Below are positions 54,497-62,178 of a stretch of DNA of 64,000 bases, in pieces. The stretch is from NCBI RefSeq assembly GCF_030580955.1, contig NZ_JAUQON010000013.1, positions 62,001 to 126,000 of the forward strand, read 5' to 3'. The DNA comes from Hymenobacter convexus (GTDB lineage: Bacteria > Bacteroidota > Bacteroidia > Cytophagales > Hymenobacteraceae). A model generated the notes under the pieces. The model was not told where the DNA came from and did not search any database. It was given only the letters and a program-made list of their open reading frames with translations. Each line of letters begins with the position of its first letter. The stretch's first letter is position 1. Position numbers and translations under genes: made by a program.

Positions 54497-55107
54497 CGCC
54501 CGTTAGACGCGCGGTAGAGCGTGGTGATGCGAAAGAGGCCCGTCTTGCGGTCGAAATCGACCAGGCTTTGGTCGACGCGCAGGTCGGCCAGGGAGGCCAC
54601 GAAGGCGGGGTTGCTCACGCCGTACGCCTGGCGCAGGTAGGGCAGTGTGAGCGGGAAAATAAGGCCCGTGAGGCCGCGGCTGAAGAAATAGCGCGGGCTC
54701 GTGAACGAACCCATAGCACTGGCGCCGGGGGTGAGCAGGTTGGTGCCGTTGCGGTCGTTGCCGGCCATGATGTTGCTGCTGCTGTAGATGCAGAGCGTAT
54801 CGGCGTATTCGAGGCGGTACTCGTTGCCGCGAAACAGGCGCGTGGTGCGGCCCTTGCCATTCACGAAGCCCCACACGCTGTCGGGGGCAAGGTGCAGCTT
54901 GGTGGTGCGGGCGCCCTGGGGCACTTCCACCACCACCAGGCCGCGCTTGTCGGGGAAAAAGGCGTCGGTACCAGCCGGCTGGGGCTGGCGGCGGTGGTAG
55001 GCAGCGGCCGTGCGGTATGCCCCGGGCGGCTGCACCACCACCTGCGCCGCCACCGGCCCGGCCAGCAACGCACTCAAAACCACAATCGAAAAGCTGGGAA
55101 AACGCAT
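54493..55107 (-). CDS. Secreted protein of unknown function
   Basis: A 204-residue protein with signal peptide (MRFPSFSIVVLSALLAGPVAAQ), then VVVQPPGAYRTAAAYHRRQPQPAGTDAFFPDKRGLVVVEVPQGARTTKLHLAPDSVWGFVNGKGRTTRLFRGNEYRLEYADTLCIYSSS, a beta-rich region, and a hydrophobic segment FSRGLTGLIFPLTLPYLRQAYG. Not a family I can name; the pattern VWGFVNGKG...RLFRGNEY recurs in envelope proteins of Cytophagales. A TACCTTTG element precedes the ATG by 33 nt. Periplasmic or outer-membrane associated. Confidence 0.65.
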   Translation of the reverse strand: MRFPSFSIVVLSALLAGPVAAQVVVQPPGAYRTAAAYHRRQPQPAGTDAFFPDKRGLVVVEVPQGARTTKLHLAPDSVWGFVNGKGRTTRLFRGNEYRLEYADTLCIYSSSNIMAGNDRNGTNLLTPGASAMGSFTSPRYFFSRGLTGLIFPLTLPYLRQAYGVSNPAFVASLADLRVDQSLVDFDRKTGLFRITTLYRASNGR

Positions 55108-55140
55108 AAGCGAGAATTAGCAGGCACCGACAACACGGGG

Positions 55141-55148
55141 CAAAGGTA
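55141..55148 (-). promoter_or_regulatory. TAnnTTTG -7 element of the gene at 54493-55107
   Basis: The minus strand reads TACCTTTG, 34-41 nt before the ATG at 55107. Confidence 0.6.
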
Positions 55149-55263
55149 GGCCCGTCGGCAGCGGCTGGTTGGGTTCAACAACGGCAACGCGAGCGAATGT
55201 GCAAACCATTCCCGAACTTTGAGCAGGACCCTTATTCCCCGCCCCGTCATCTTTCCATTTTTC

Positions 55264-56460
55264 ATGAAAAAAACCATTTTGCCGCTGCTGCTTGCGGCCC
55301 TCATGCTTGCCCACGGCACTGCCGGCGCCTGGGGTTTTTTCGGCCACCGCACCATCACGCAGGTGGCGGTGTATGAATTACCGTCGTCGATTCAGGCCTT
55401 CTATTACCGGCACATGGCCGACCTGGTGCGCCAGAGCACGGCCCCCGATGAGCGCCGCAACGACGACCCCACCGAGGCGCCCAAGCACTACATCGACATG
55501 GACCATTATTCCGAAGACAACCCCTTCGGCAAGATGCCGCGCCAGTACGACAAGGCAGTGGAGAAATTCAAGGCCGACACGCTCAAGAAATACGGCACCG
55601 TGCCGTGGGTGGTGATGGAAATGAAGGACAACCTGACGGAAGCCTTCCGCTCGCGCGACACGGCCGCCATCGTGAAGTACTCGGCCGAGCTGAGCCACTA
55701 CGTGGGCGACGCCTTCGTGCCGCTGCACACCACCGTGAACTACGACGGCCAGCTCACCGACCAGAAAGGCCTGCACAGCCTCTGGGAAAGCCAGCTGCCC
55801 GAGAAATACATCAACGACTACAAGCTCGACGGCGAGCCGGCCAAGTACGTGAAGGACCCGCTGGCGGCCATCTGGGACGTACTGGCGCAGAGCTACGGCT
55901 TCCTGGGCGAGACGTTTGACCGCGCCACCAAGATTGAGAAAGTAATGAAGCCGGAGGTGCGCTTCACTTTCTCGCACAAATACGGCAAGACGTCGCGCCG
56001 CTACTCCGACGCCTTCGCGGCCGAGTACGAGAAGGCCGTGGGCGGCATGGTGGACTACCGCCTCAAGGGGGCGCCCACGCTGGTATCGTCGCTGTGGCTC
56101 ACCGCCTGGCAGGATGCCGGCAAGCCCGACCTCAACGCCCTGATGACGCCCAACAAGCCCAGCAAGGACGAAAAGGCCAAGCTCAGTACCGAACTGGCGG
56201 CCTGGAAGAAAAACACCCTGGCCCAGGACCAGCTCCTGCTGGCCCAGCAGAAGGTGAAGAAAGCCGAAGCTACCGACCAGATTAAGTCGGCCCAGGATAT
56301 GGAGGCGCCCGCTCCGGCCGATGCCGCTGAAGCTGGAACGGTAGCTCCGGCGGCCCCGGCTTCGGCACCCGCACCAACGACCACGCCGGCCACTGATAAG
56401 GTAAAAATCAAGACCAAAGGCAAGGACGGCAGCGAAAAAGTGAAGCTAAAGGGCGAGTAA
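55264..56460 (+). CDS. Zinc-dependent phospholipase C / S1-P1 nuclease-like secreted protein
   Basis: A 398-residue protein with signal peptide MKKTILPLLLAALMLAHGTAGAWG; the mature N-terminal Trp (AWGFFGHRTITQVAVYEL) is the usual zinc ligand of this fold. Further His/Asp ligands lie in KHYIDMDHYSED, AELSHYVGDAFVPLHTTVNYDGQ and the HSLWES stretch. The domain ends near residue 300; after that a Lys/Ala/Pro-rich tail (PAPADAAEAGTVAPAAPASAP ... KTKGKDGSEKVKLKGE) follows. It acts on phospholipids or nucleic acids outside the cell membrane. I choose the ATG at 55264 over an upstream in-frame start. Confidence 0.86.
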   Translation: MKKTILPLLLAALMLAHGTAGAWGFFGHRTITQVAVYELPSSIQAFYYRHMADLVRQSTAPDERRNDDPTEAPKHYIDMDHYSEDNPFGKMPRQYDKAVEKFKADTLKKYGTVPWVVMEMKDNLTEAFRSRDTAAIVKYSAELSHYVGDAFVPLHTTVNYDGQLTDQKGLHSLWESQLPEKYINDYKLDGEPAKYVKDPLAAIWDVLAQSYGFLGETFDRATKIEKVMKPEVRFTFSHKYGKTSRRYSDAFAAEYEKAVGGMVDYRLKGAPTLVSSLWLTAWQDAGKPDLNALMTPNKPSKDEKAKLSTELAAWKKNTLAQDQLLLAQQKVKKAEATDQIKSAQDMEAPAPADAAEAGTVAPAAPASAPAPTTTPATDKVKIKTKGKDGSEKVKLKGE

Positions 56461-56481
56461 GCCCCATCGGTGCACTTTGGG

Positions 56482-56535
56482 TGCCACAAAATAAGCCCGC
56501 GCGAGCATCTGCCCGCGCGGGCTTATTTTGTGGCA
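56482..56535. terminator. 22-bp perfect hairpin overlapping the next start codon
   Basis: Arms TGCCACAAAATAAGCCCGCG.CG and its exact complement (22 bp each) with a 10-nt loop AGCATCTGCC. The 3' arm ends on the A of the cyclophilin ATG at 56535. It looks like the terminator of the upstream gene, but it leaves no unpaired ribosome-binding region. Confidence 0.8.
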
Positions 56536-57260
56536 TGAACCGCTTCCTTTTCGCCGGGCTGGCTTTGCTGGCCGCCTGCAACCAGACGCCGCCGCCCACG
56601 GCCGCGCCCCAGGCCAAACCCGTCATTCCCGGCCCCGACCTGGCCACGCTGGCCGACAGCACCGCGCCGGCCGCGCTGCTGGCCTACGGCCGCCAATACC
56701 CAGGCTCGGAAGTGCTGATTAAGACGCGCCTGGGCAACATCCGGGTGAAGCTCTACGACGACACGCCTATTCACAAGGCCAATTTCCTGCTGCTGGCGCG
56801 CAAGGGGGTGTTCGACGAAACCATGTTCAACCGCGTGGTGAAGAACTTTGCCGTGCAGGGCGGCCAGACCTACAACGCCCGCACCATCCGGCTGAAGCGT
56901 TACCGCCTGCCGCCCGAGTTCCGGGCCGGGCACTTCCACCACAAAGGCGCCCTCGGCATGGCCCGCTACGACGACGACCAAAACCCTGGCCACCTCTCTT
57001 CCAACACCGATTTCTACTTCGTGGTGGGCGAGAAGATGGCGCCGTTCCAGTCGCAGGCCATGGCTGGCCGCAAGCTCACGCCCGCCCAAATCAAAGCCTA
57101 CGCCACCGTGGGCGGCGTGCCCTCGCTCGACGGCAAGTACACGGTTTTCGGCGAAGTCATCGAAGGCCAGGACGTGGTCGACAAAATTTCGAACGAGCCC
57201 GTGGAGTCGGACAAGTGGCCGGTGAAAGACATTCCGATGAAGGTGGAAGTGGTGAAGTGA
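56535..57260 (+). CDS. Cyclophilin-type peptidyl-prolyl isomerase lipoprotein
   Basis: A 241-residue protein: lipoprotein leader MNRFLFAGLALLAAC with the lipobox Cys at ~15, a Pro/Ala-rich linker, then a cyclophilin domain (EVLIKTRLGNIRVKLYDDTPIHKANFLLLARKGVFDETMFNRVVKNFAVQGG...KGALGMARYDDDQNPGHLSSNTDFYFVVGE ... YTVFGEVIEGQDVVDKIS). It would catalyse proline isomerisation in the periplasm, anchored to a membrane. The start codon is the last base pair of a 22-bp hairpin, so translation may rely on hairpin opening or an alternative start inside. Confidence 0.92.
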   Translation: MNRFLFAGLALLAACNQTPPPTAAPQAKPVIPGPDLATLADSTAPAALLAYGRQYPGSEVLIKTRLGNIRVKLYDDTPIHKANFLLLARKGVFDETMFNRVVKNFAVQGGQTYNARTIRLKRYRLPPEFRAGHFHHKGALGMARYDDDQNPGHLSSNTDFYFVVGEKMAPFQSQAMAGRKLTPAQIKAYATVGGVPSLDGKYTVFGEVIEGQDVVDKISNEPVESDKWPVKDIPMKVEVVK

Positions 57261-57267
57261 GGACTTT

Positions 57268-57462
57268 TGTCATTGCGAGTGGAGCGCAGGGCAACGCGGC
57301 AATCCGTCCTGTTCTCAGCGACCAGCTTTCTAATGTGACAACGCTTATTTTCAAAACGAAAAGCCCTGGCACTGTGCAGTGCCGGGGCTTTCTGGTAAAA
57401 GTTTGAGTCTGGTTTAGAGAGGACGGATTGCCGCGTTGCCCTGCGCTTAACTCGCAATGACA
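57268..57462. repeat. Second intergenic inverted-repeat family (TCATTGCGAG type) with nested terminator
   Basis: 42-bp arms (TGTCATTGCGAG...GGCAATCCGTCC) pair at 40 of 42 positions across a 111-bp centre. The centre contains a terminator-like hairpin at 57359-57391 (AAAGCCCTGGCACTG with CAGTGCCGGGGCTTT). It follows the cyclophilin gene. Confidence 0.82.
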
Positions 57463-57480
57463 GGCAGGCCACCAAAATGT

Positions 57481-57515
57481 AAAAAGGCCCGCCCCTATAG
57501 GGAGCGGACCTTCTC
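57481..57515 (-). terminator. Terminator of the first M13 peptidase gene
   Basis: AAGGCCCGCCCC-TATA-GGGAGCGGACCTT forms an imperfect 12-bp hairpin 60 bp past the stop codon on the minus strand. Confidence 0.55.
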
Positions 57516-57572
57516 GTATCGGGCGCGGAAACAGTTTCCCGTGCGTGATTCAGGAGCGTATATGCAAACGCC

Positions 57573-59672
57573 TTACCAAATTTTGGCGCGGTTGGAAACC
57601 GAGCGCACCATCTTGTCGCCGTCCTTGCAGCCGAAGGCCTTGTGGAACTCCGGAAAGTTCTGCAGCGGCCCGATGGTGCGGAACTGGCCCGGCGAGTGCG
57701 GGTCGGTTTGCACGAGCTGGCGGGTGGTTTCGGGGCGCTGGTTGATGCGCCAGATTTGGGCCCAGCTCAGGAAGAAGCGCTGCTCGGGCGTGAAGCCGTC
57801 GATGATTTTGCCGGCCTTGGCCTGGGGCGTTTTCATGAAGGCCGCGTAGGCGATGGTGAGGCCGCCGAGGTCGGCCAGGTTCTCGCCCATGGTCAGCTTG
57901 CCGTTCACGTGCACCGAGTCCAGCGGCGTGAAGGCGTCGTACTGCTTGCCCACCACATCGGCCTTGGCCATGAACTTCTCGCCGTCTTCCTTGGTCCACC
58001 AGTCGCGCAGGTTGCCTTCCGAGTCCACTTTGCGGCCCTGGTCGTCGAAGCCGTGGGTCATTTCGTGGCCGATTACCGCGCCAATACCGCCATAGTTCAC
58101 CGCGTCGTCGGCCTTGGGGTCGTAGAAGGGCGACTGCAGGATGCCGGCCGGGAACACAATCTCGTTCAGGCTGGCGTTGTAGTAGGCGTTCACCGTGGGC
58201 GGCGTCATGCCCCACACGGTGCGGTCAACGGGCTGGCCAAACTTGCTGAGCCGGTCCATCGTGTTGAATTCCGACACGGCAAACAGGTTGTTCAGCGCGC
58301 TTTCGCGGCTTACGGTCAGCTTGGAATAATCCTTCCACTTGTCGGGGTAACCGATTTTCACCACAAAGGCGTTCAGCTTCTTGAGTGCCTCGGCTTTGGT
58401 GGCGGCGCTCATCCACTCGGTGGCCTGAATGCGCTCGGCGTAAGCCTGGCGCATGTTTTCCACCATCAGTTTGGCTTTAGCTTTGGCGGCGGGGCTGAAA
58501 TCCTGGTCCACGTAAATCTGGCCGAAGGCTTCACCCAAAGCGCCGTCGGTGGCGGCGTAGGCGCGCTTCCAGCGCGCCTGGGGCACCTTGGCGCCGGTCA
58601 GCACCTGCGAGAATTTAAAGGATTCGTCCACATAGGCCTTCGGCAACGCCGAGGACACACCTTCCACCAGGTGCCAGCGCAGGTATTGCTTCTGGTCGGC
58701 AATGGGCTCCTCCTTTATCATAGCGTTGGCCTCCTTCAAGTATTCGGGCTGGCCCACGATGATGTCCTTGGCCCCGCTTAGGCCGCTTTCCTTTAGGCGC
58801 AGCGGAATGTCGAGGTTGGGGTAGTCGGCGGCCACCTGGGCCACGGTCATCTTGTTGTAGTTTTTGTCGCGGTCGCGCAGGGCCACCCGGTCGCGGCTGG
58901 CCTTGGCCATGCGCGTTTCGATGCGCATTACGGCATCGGCGTTGCGCTCGGCCGTGGCCTGGTCGTCGCCCAGCAGCTTAAAGGTGTTCACCTGGTAGGT
59001 GCGGTAGGCGGCCCGAATGGTTTTCGAGCGCGCGTCGTCCTTTAGGTAATAGTCGCGGTCGGCCATAGTCAGGCCGCCCTGCGACATCTGCACGGCGTAT
59101 TGGGTGCTGTTTTTGGGGTCCTGGCTCACGCCCAGGCCGTACCAGCCCTTGCCGTAGTTTTTGGGGTCGGCGAGGTAGCGCTGCACGCCGGCCACGTCCT
59201 GAATGGCGTTAATCTTGTCGAGGCGGGGCTGCAGGTACTTCAAGCCGGCCTTTTCCACGGCCACGCTGTCCATAGCGGCCGCGTAGAAGTCACCCACTTT
59301 CTGAGCGTTCGAGCCCGGCTTGGCAGTGCGGTCGGCGGCTACTTTTTCCAGGATGCCGTGCACTACGTCGCGGTTGCGGTTGCGCAGCACATTGAAGCCG
59401 CCCCAGCCCGTTTCGGACGCCGGAATGGGGTTGTTTTTCATCCAGTTGCCATTGGCAAACCGGTAGAAGTCATCGCAAGGCGCCACTGTGCGGTCGAGGT
59501 TGGCCAGCGTGATGCCCACCCCGGACTGCCCCGTGGTTGACACGACGGTTTTGGTTTTGCCCGCGCTCGACTTGGTTTTGATTTTTTGGTCCTGGGCATG
59601 GGCCACGCCGGCCGCCAGCCCGAGCACCGCCGCTGACAAAGCCGCGCGGCGCACAAAAGAGAACTGAGTCAT
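57573..59672 (-). CDS. M13 family metallopeptidase (neprilysin/PepO type), copy 1
   Basis: A 699-residue zinc peptidase. A leader (RRAALSAAVLGLAAGVAHAQ) is followed by the M13 N-terminal domain (DRTVAPCDDFYRFANGNWMKNNPIPASETGWGGFNVL) and the catalytic domain: substrate motif VNAYYNASLNEIVFPAGILQ, zinc site GGIGAVIGHEMTHGFDDQGRKVD (HExxH), downstream ENLADLGG (Glu ligand and Asp) and the C-terminal QTDPHSPGQFRTIGPLQNFPEFHKAFGC. It cleaves peptides in the periplasm. A close paralog with about the same length is the next gene upstream on the same strand, so a tandem duplication. Confidence 0.95.
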   Translation of the reverse strand: MTQFSFVRRAALSAAVLGLAAGVAHAQDQKIKTKSSAGKTKTVVSTTGQSGVGITLANLDRTVAPCDDFYRFANGNWMKNNPIPASETGWGGFNVLRNRNRDVVHGILEKVAADRTAKPGSNAQKVGDFYAAAMDSVAVEKAGLKYLQPRLDKINAIQDVAGVQRYLADPKNYGKGWYGLGVSQDPKNSTQYAVQMSQGGLTMADRDYYLKDDARSKTIRAAYRTYQVNTFKLLGDDQATAERNADAVMRIETRMAKASRDRVALRDRDKNYNKMTVAQVAADYPNLDIPLRLKESGLSGAKDIIVGQPEYLKEANAMIKEEPIADQKQYLRWHLVEGVSSALPKAYVDESFKFSQVLTGAKVPQARWKRAYAATDGALGEAFGQIYVDQDFSPAAKAKAKLMVENMRQAYAERIQATEWMSAATKAEALKKLNAFVVKIGYPDKWKDYSKLTVSRESALNNLFAVSEFNTMDRLSKFGQPVDRTVWGMTPPTVNAYYNASLNEIVFPAGILQSPFYDPKADDAVNYGGIGAVIGHEMTHGFDDQGRKVDSEGNLRDWWTKEDGEKFMAKADVVGKQYDAFTPLDSVHVNGKLTMGENLADLGGLTIAYAAFMKTPQAKAGKIIDGFTPEQRFFLSWAQIWRINQRPETTRQLVQTDPHSPGQFRTIGPLQNFPEFHKAFGCKDGDKMVRSVSNRAKIW

Positions 59673-59795
59673 ATGAAAACGAAAAGTGGGGAAAGATTAG
59701 AATGTGCAAGTTACAACCGCACAATGCTGTTGAACAATGCAAAAGATTGACAGAAAGAATATGGGATTTGCAATCAGCCATACTCACTAAAAAAA

Positions 59796-59889
59796 GAACG
59801 TCATGCTGAGCTTGTCGAAGCATCTCTACCGCGCAAGTACTTATTTACTATTGCAGTAGAGATGCTTCGACAAGCTCAGCATGACGTTC
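59796..59889. repeat. Intergenic palindromic repeat, CGTCATGC family (copy 8)
   Basis: Arms GAACGTCATGCTGAGCTTGT-CGAAGCATCTCTACCGC and complement, around a ~24-bp centre. The TTGTCG / CGACAA change is compensated. It separates the two M13 genes. Confidence 0.88.
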
Positions 59890-59915
59890 TTTTCAAGCCA
59901 TGCGTGAGGCTCAGC

Positions 59916-61982
59916 CTACCAGATTTTCGAACGGTCGGCGGCGGCGCGCATCATCTTGTTGCCGTCCTGGCAGCCAAAGGCTTTGTAGAACTCGGGCATG
60001 TTCATGAGCGGGCCGTTGGTGCGGTACTGGGCCGGCGAGTGCGGGTCGGTCTGCACCTGCTGGCGCAGGAACTCGTCGCGGGTGTTGGTACGCCAAATCT
60101 GGCCGTAAGCCAGGAAGAAGCGCTGCTCCGGCGTGAAGCCGTCGATTTTCTGCTGGGCTTTGGCCTGCGGGGTTTTCTCAAAGGCCTGGTAGGCAATGGT
60201 AAGGCCGCCGAGGTCGGCCAGGTTCTCGCCCATAGTCAGCTTGCCGTTCACGTGTACCGAGTCGAGCGGCGTAAACGCATCGAACTGCTTGCCCACGATG
60301 GCGGCCTTGGCGTTGAATTTATCGGCGTCCTCCTTGGTCCACCAGTCTTTCAGGTTGCCTTTGGAGTCGTATTGGCGGCCCTGGTCGTCGAAGCCGTGGG
60401 TCATTTCGTGGCCAATCACGGCGCCGATGCCGCCGTAGTTCACCGCGTCGTCGGCCTTGGGGTCGTAGAACGGAGGTTGCAGGATACCAGCCGGGAACAC
60501 AATCTCGTTCATCGGCGGGTTGTAGTAGGCGTTCACCGTGGGCGGGGTCATGCCCCACTCGGTGCGGTCAATCGGCTTGCCAAACTTGCCGAGTTCTTGC
60601 TTGCTGGCCCATTCCTGGGCGGCAAACAAGTTGTTCAGATAGCTCTCGCGGCCGATGTTCAGGGCCGAATAATCCTTCCACTTGTCGGGGTAGCCAATTT
60701 TTACCGTGAAGGCGTTGAGCTTGGTCAGGGCCTCCTTCTTGGTGGCGGCGCTCATCCAGTCGGTGGCCTGAATGCGCTCGGCGTAGGCCACGCGCAGGTT
60801 CTCAATCATCTGCTTGGCGCGGGCCTTGGCGGCGGGCGAAAACGCCTTGTCCACGTAGAGTTGGCCGAAGGCCTCGCCCAGGGCGCCGTCCGTCGAGGCC
60901 AGCATGCGCTTCCAGCGGGGCTGCTGCTGCTTGGCGCCGGTCAGCACTTTGCTGAAGGCAAATGCCTCGTCGCCAAAGGCTTTGGGCAGCGCGGCGGTGA
61001 CACCGCTCACCAAATGCCAGCGCAGGTACTGCTTCTGGTCGGCCAGGGGCTCTTGCTGCAGAGCGGCGCTCACCTCCTTCATGAAGTCGGGCTGGCCCAC
61101 AATCACCTCTTTGGCCGCGGCCAGGCCGTTTTCCTTCAGCTGCAGGGGCAGCGCCAGGTTGGGGTAGGCGGCGTTGGCCTCGGCCACCGTCATCTTGTTG
61201 TAGTTGGCGTAGGGGTCGCGCAGGTCCACGCGGCTCTTGCTGGCCTTGGCCAGGCGGGTTTCGATGCGGGTGACGGCGGCGGCGTTTTTCTCGGCCGTGG
61301 CCTGGTCGTCGCCCAGCAATTTGAAGGTGTTGACCTGAAAGGTCTGGTAGGCGGCCCGAATGGCTTTCGAGCGCGCGTCGTCCTTCAGGTAGTAGTCGCG
61401 GTCGGGCAGCGAGAGGCCGCCCTGGCCGAGGTAAACGGCGTATTGGGTGCTGATTTTCTCGTCCTGCCCCACGCCCGAACCGAACCACACGCTGCCCGCG
61501 TGGGCTTTGGGGTCGGCCAGAAATTTCTGCTCGTCGGCCAGGCTGTTGATGGCCATGATGCGGTCGAGGTGCGGCTTGAGGTATTTCAGGCCGGCTTTTT
61601 CGATGGCCATAGAGTCCATGGCCGAGGCGTAGAAGTCGCCCACTTTTTGGGCGTTCGAGCCTTTGGCGGCCGTCGGCGCGTTTTTAGCCGCTTGCTCCAG
61701 AATGGCGCGCAGCGTGGCTCTGTTGTTATTGGCCAGTTCCTGGAACGAGCCCCAGCGCGTTTCGGCGGCCGGAATGGGGTTGTTTTTGAGCCAGTTGCCG
61801 GAAGCGTAGTGGAAGAAATCCTCGCAGGGCTTCACCGAAGGGTCGATGTTGGCGATATTGATGCCAACGCCTTTCTGCGTCGAAGCCGGTTTGGCGGTTT
61901 GCGCCGAGGCGTTGGTGGCCACTAGGCTGCCCAGGCCGAGCACGGCTAGGCCAAGCCGCCGGGTAATACAATTTGAACTCAT
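59916..61982 (-). CDS. M13 family metallopeptidase (neprilysin/PepO type), copy 2
   Basis: A 688-residue paralog of the protein at 57573-59672. I start at the ATG at 61982 (MSSNCITRRLGLAVLGLGSLVATNASAQ), which gives a good signal peptide; the open frame is 24 codons longer. The M13 signatures are intact: VKPCEDFFHYASGNWLKNNPIPAAETRWGSFQEL, VNAYYNPPMNEIVFPAGILQ, GAVIGHEMTHGFDDQGR, GENLADLGG, QTDPHSPAQYRTNGPLMNMPEFYKAFGC. The two copies match closely through the catalytic half and differ more at the N-terminus, so they may have different substrates. Each has its own flanking palindrome. Confidence 0.95.
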   Translation of the reverse strand: MSSNCITRRLGLAVLGLGSLVATNASAQTAKPASTQKGVGINIANIDPSVKPCEDFFHYASGNWLKNNPIPAAETRWGSFQELANNNRATLRAILEQAAKNAPTAAKGSNAQKVGDFYASAMDSMAIEKAGLKYLKPHLDRIMAINSLADEQKFLADPKAHAGSVWFGSGVGQDEKISTQYAVYLGQGGLSLPDRDYYLKDDARSKAIRAAYQTFQVNTFKLLGDDQATAEKNAAAVTRIETRLAKASKSRVDLRDPYANYNKMTVAEANAAYPNLALPLQLKENGLAAAKEVIVGQPDFMKEVSAALQQEPLADQKQYLRWHLVSGVTAALPKAFGDEAFAFSKVLTGAKQQQPRWKRMLASTDGALGEAFGQLYVDKAFSPAAKARAKQMIENLRVAYAERIQATDWMSAATKKEALTKLNAFTVKIGYPDKWKDYSALNIGRESYLNNLFAAQEWASKQELGKFGKPIDRTEWGMTPPTVNAYYNPPMNEIVFPAGILQPPFYDPKADDAVNYGGIGAVIGHEMTHGFDDQGRQYDSKGNLKDWWTKEDADKFNAKAAIVGKQFDAFTPLDSVHVNGKLTMGENLADLGGLTIAYQAFEKTPQAKAQQKIDGFTPEQRFFLAYGQIWRTNTRDEFLRQQVQTDPHSPAQYRTNGPLMNMPEFYKAFGCQDGNKMMRAAADRSKIW

Positions 61983-62178
61983 GAAGGTGGGAATGGGATG
62001 AAGAAATGATACCTTGAAGCGACAGACATGCAAGCATTGCAGCGGTTGCACCAACGCCGCAAAATACGGCGGCGGTTCCAGAAGCGGGCCGTCGGCAGGC
62101 TACAAAGACCCGCAAATAAGCGGCACCAATTGGCGCGTTTCTGCGGCCTGCCGCGCCTGCTGCCCGTAACTTGCGCCC

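Noticed and set aside
3600..59889. The CGTCATGC repeats as a CRISPR array
   Set aside because: Copies are kilobases apart, individually palindromic and at gene ends; there are no uniform spacers and no cas genes.
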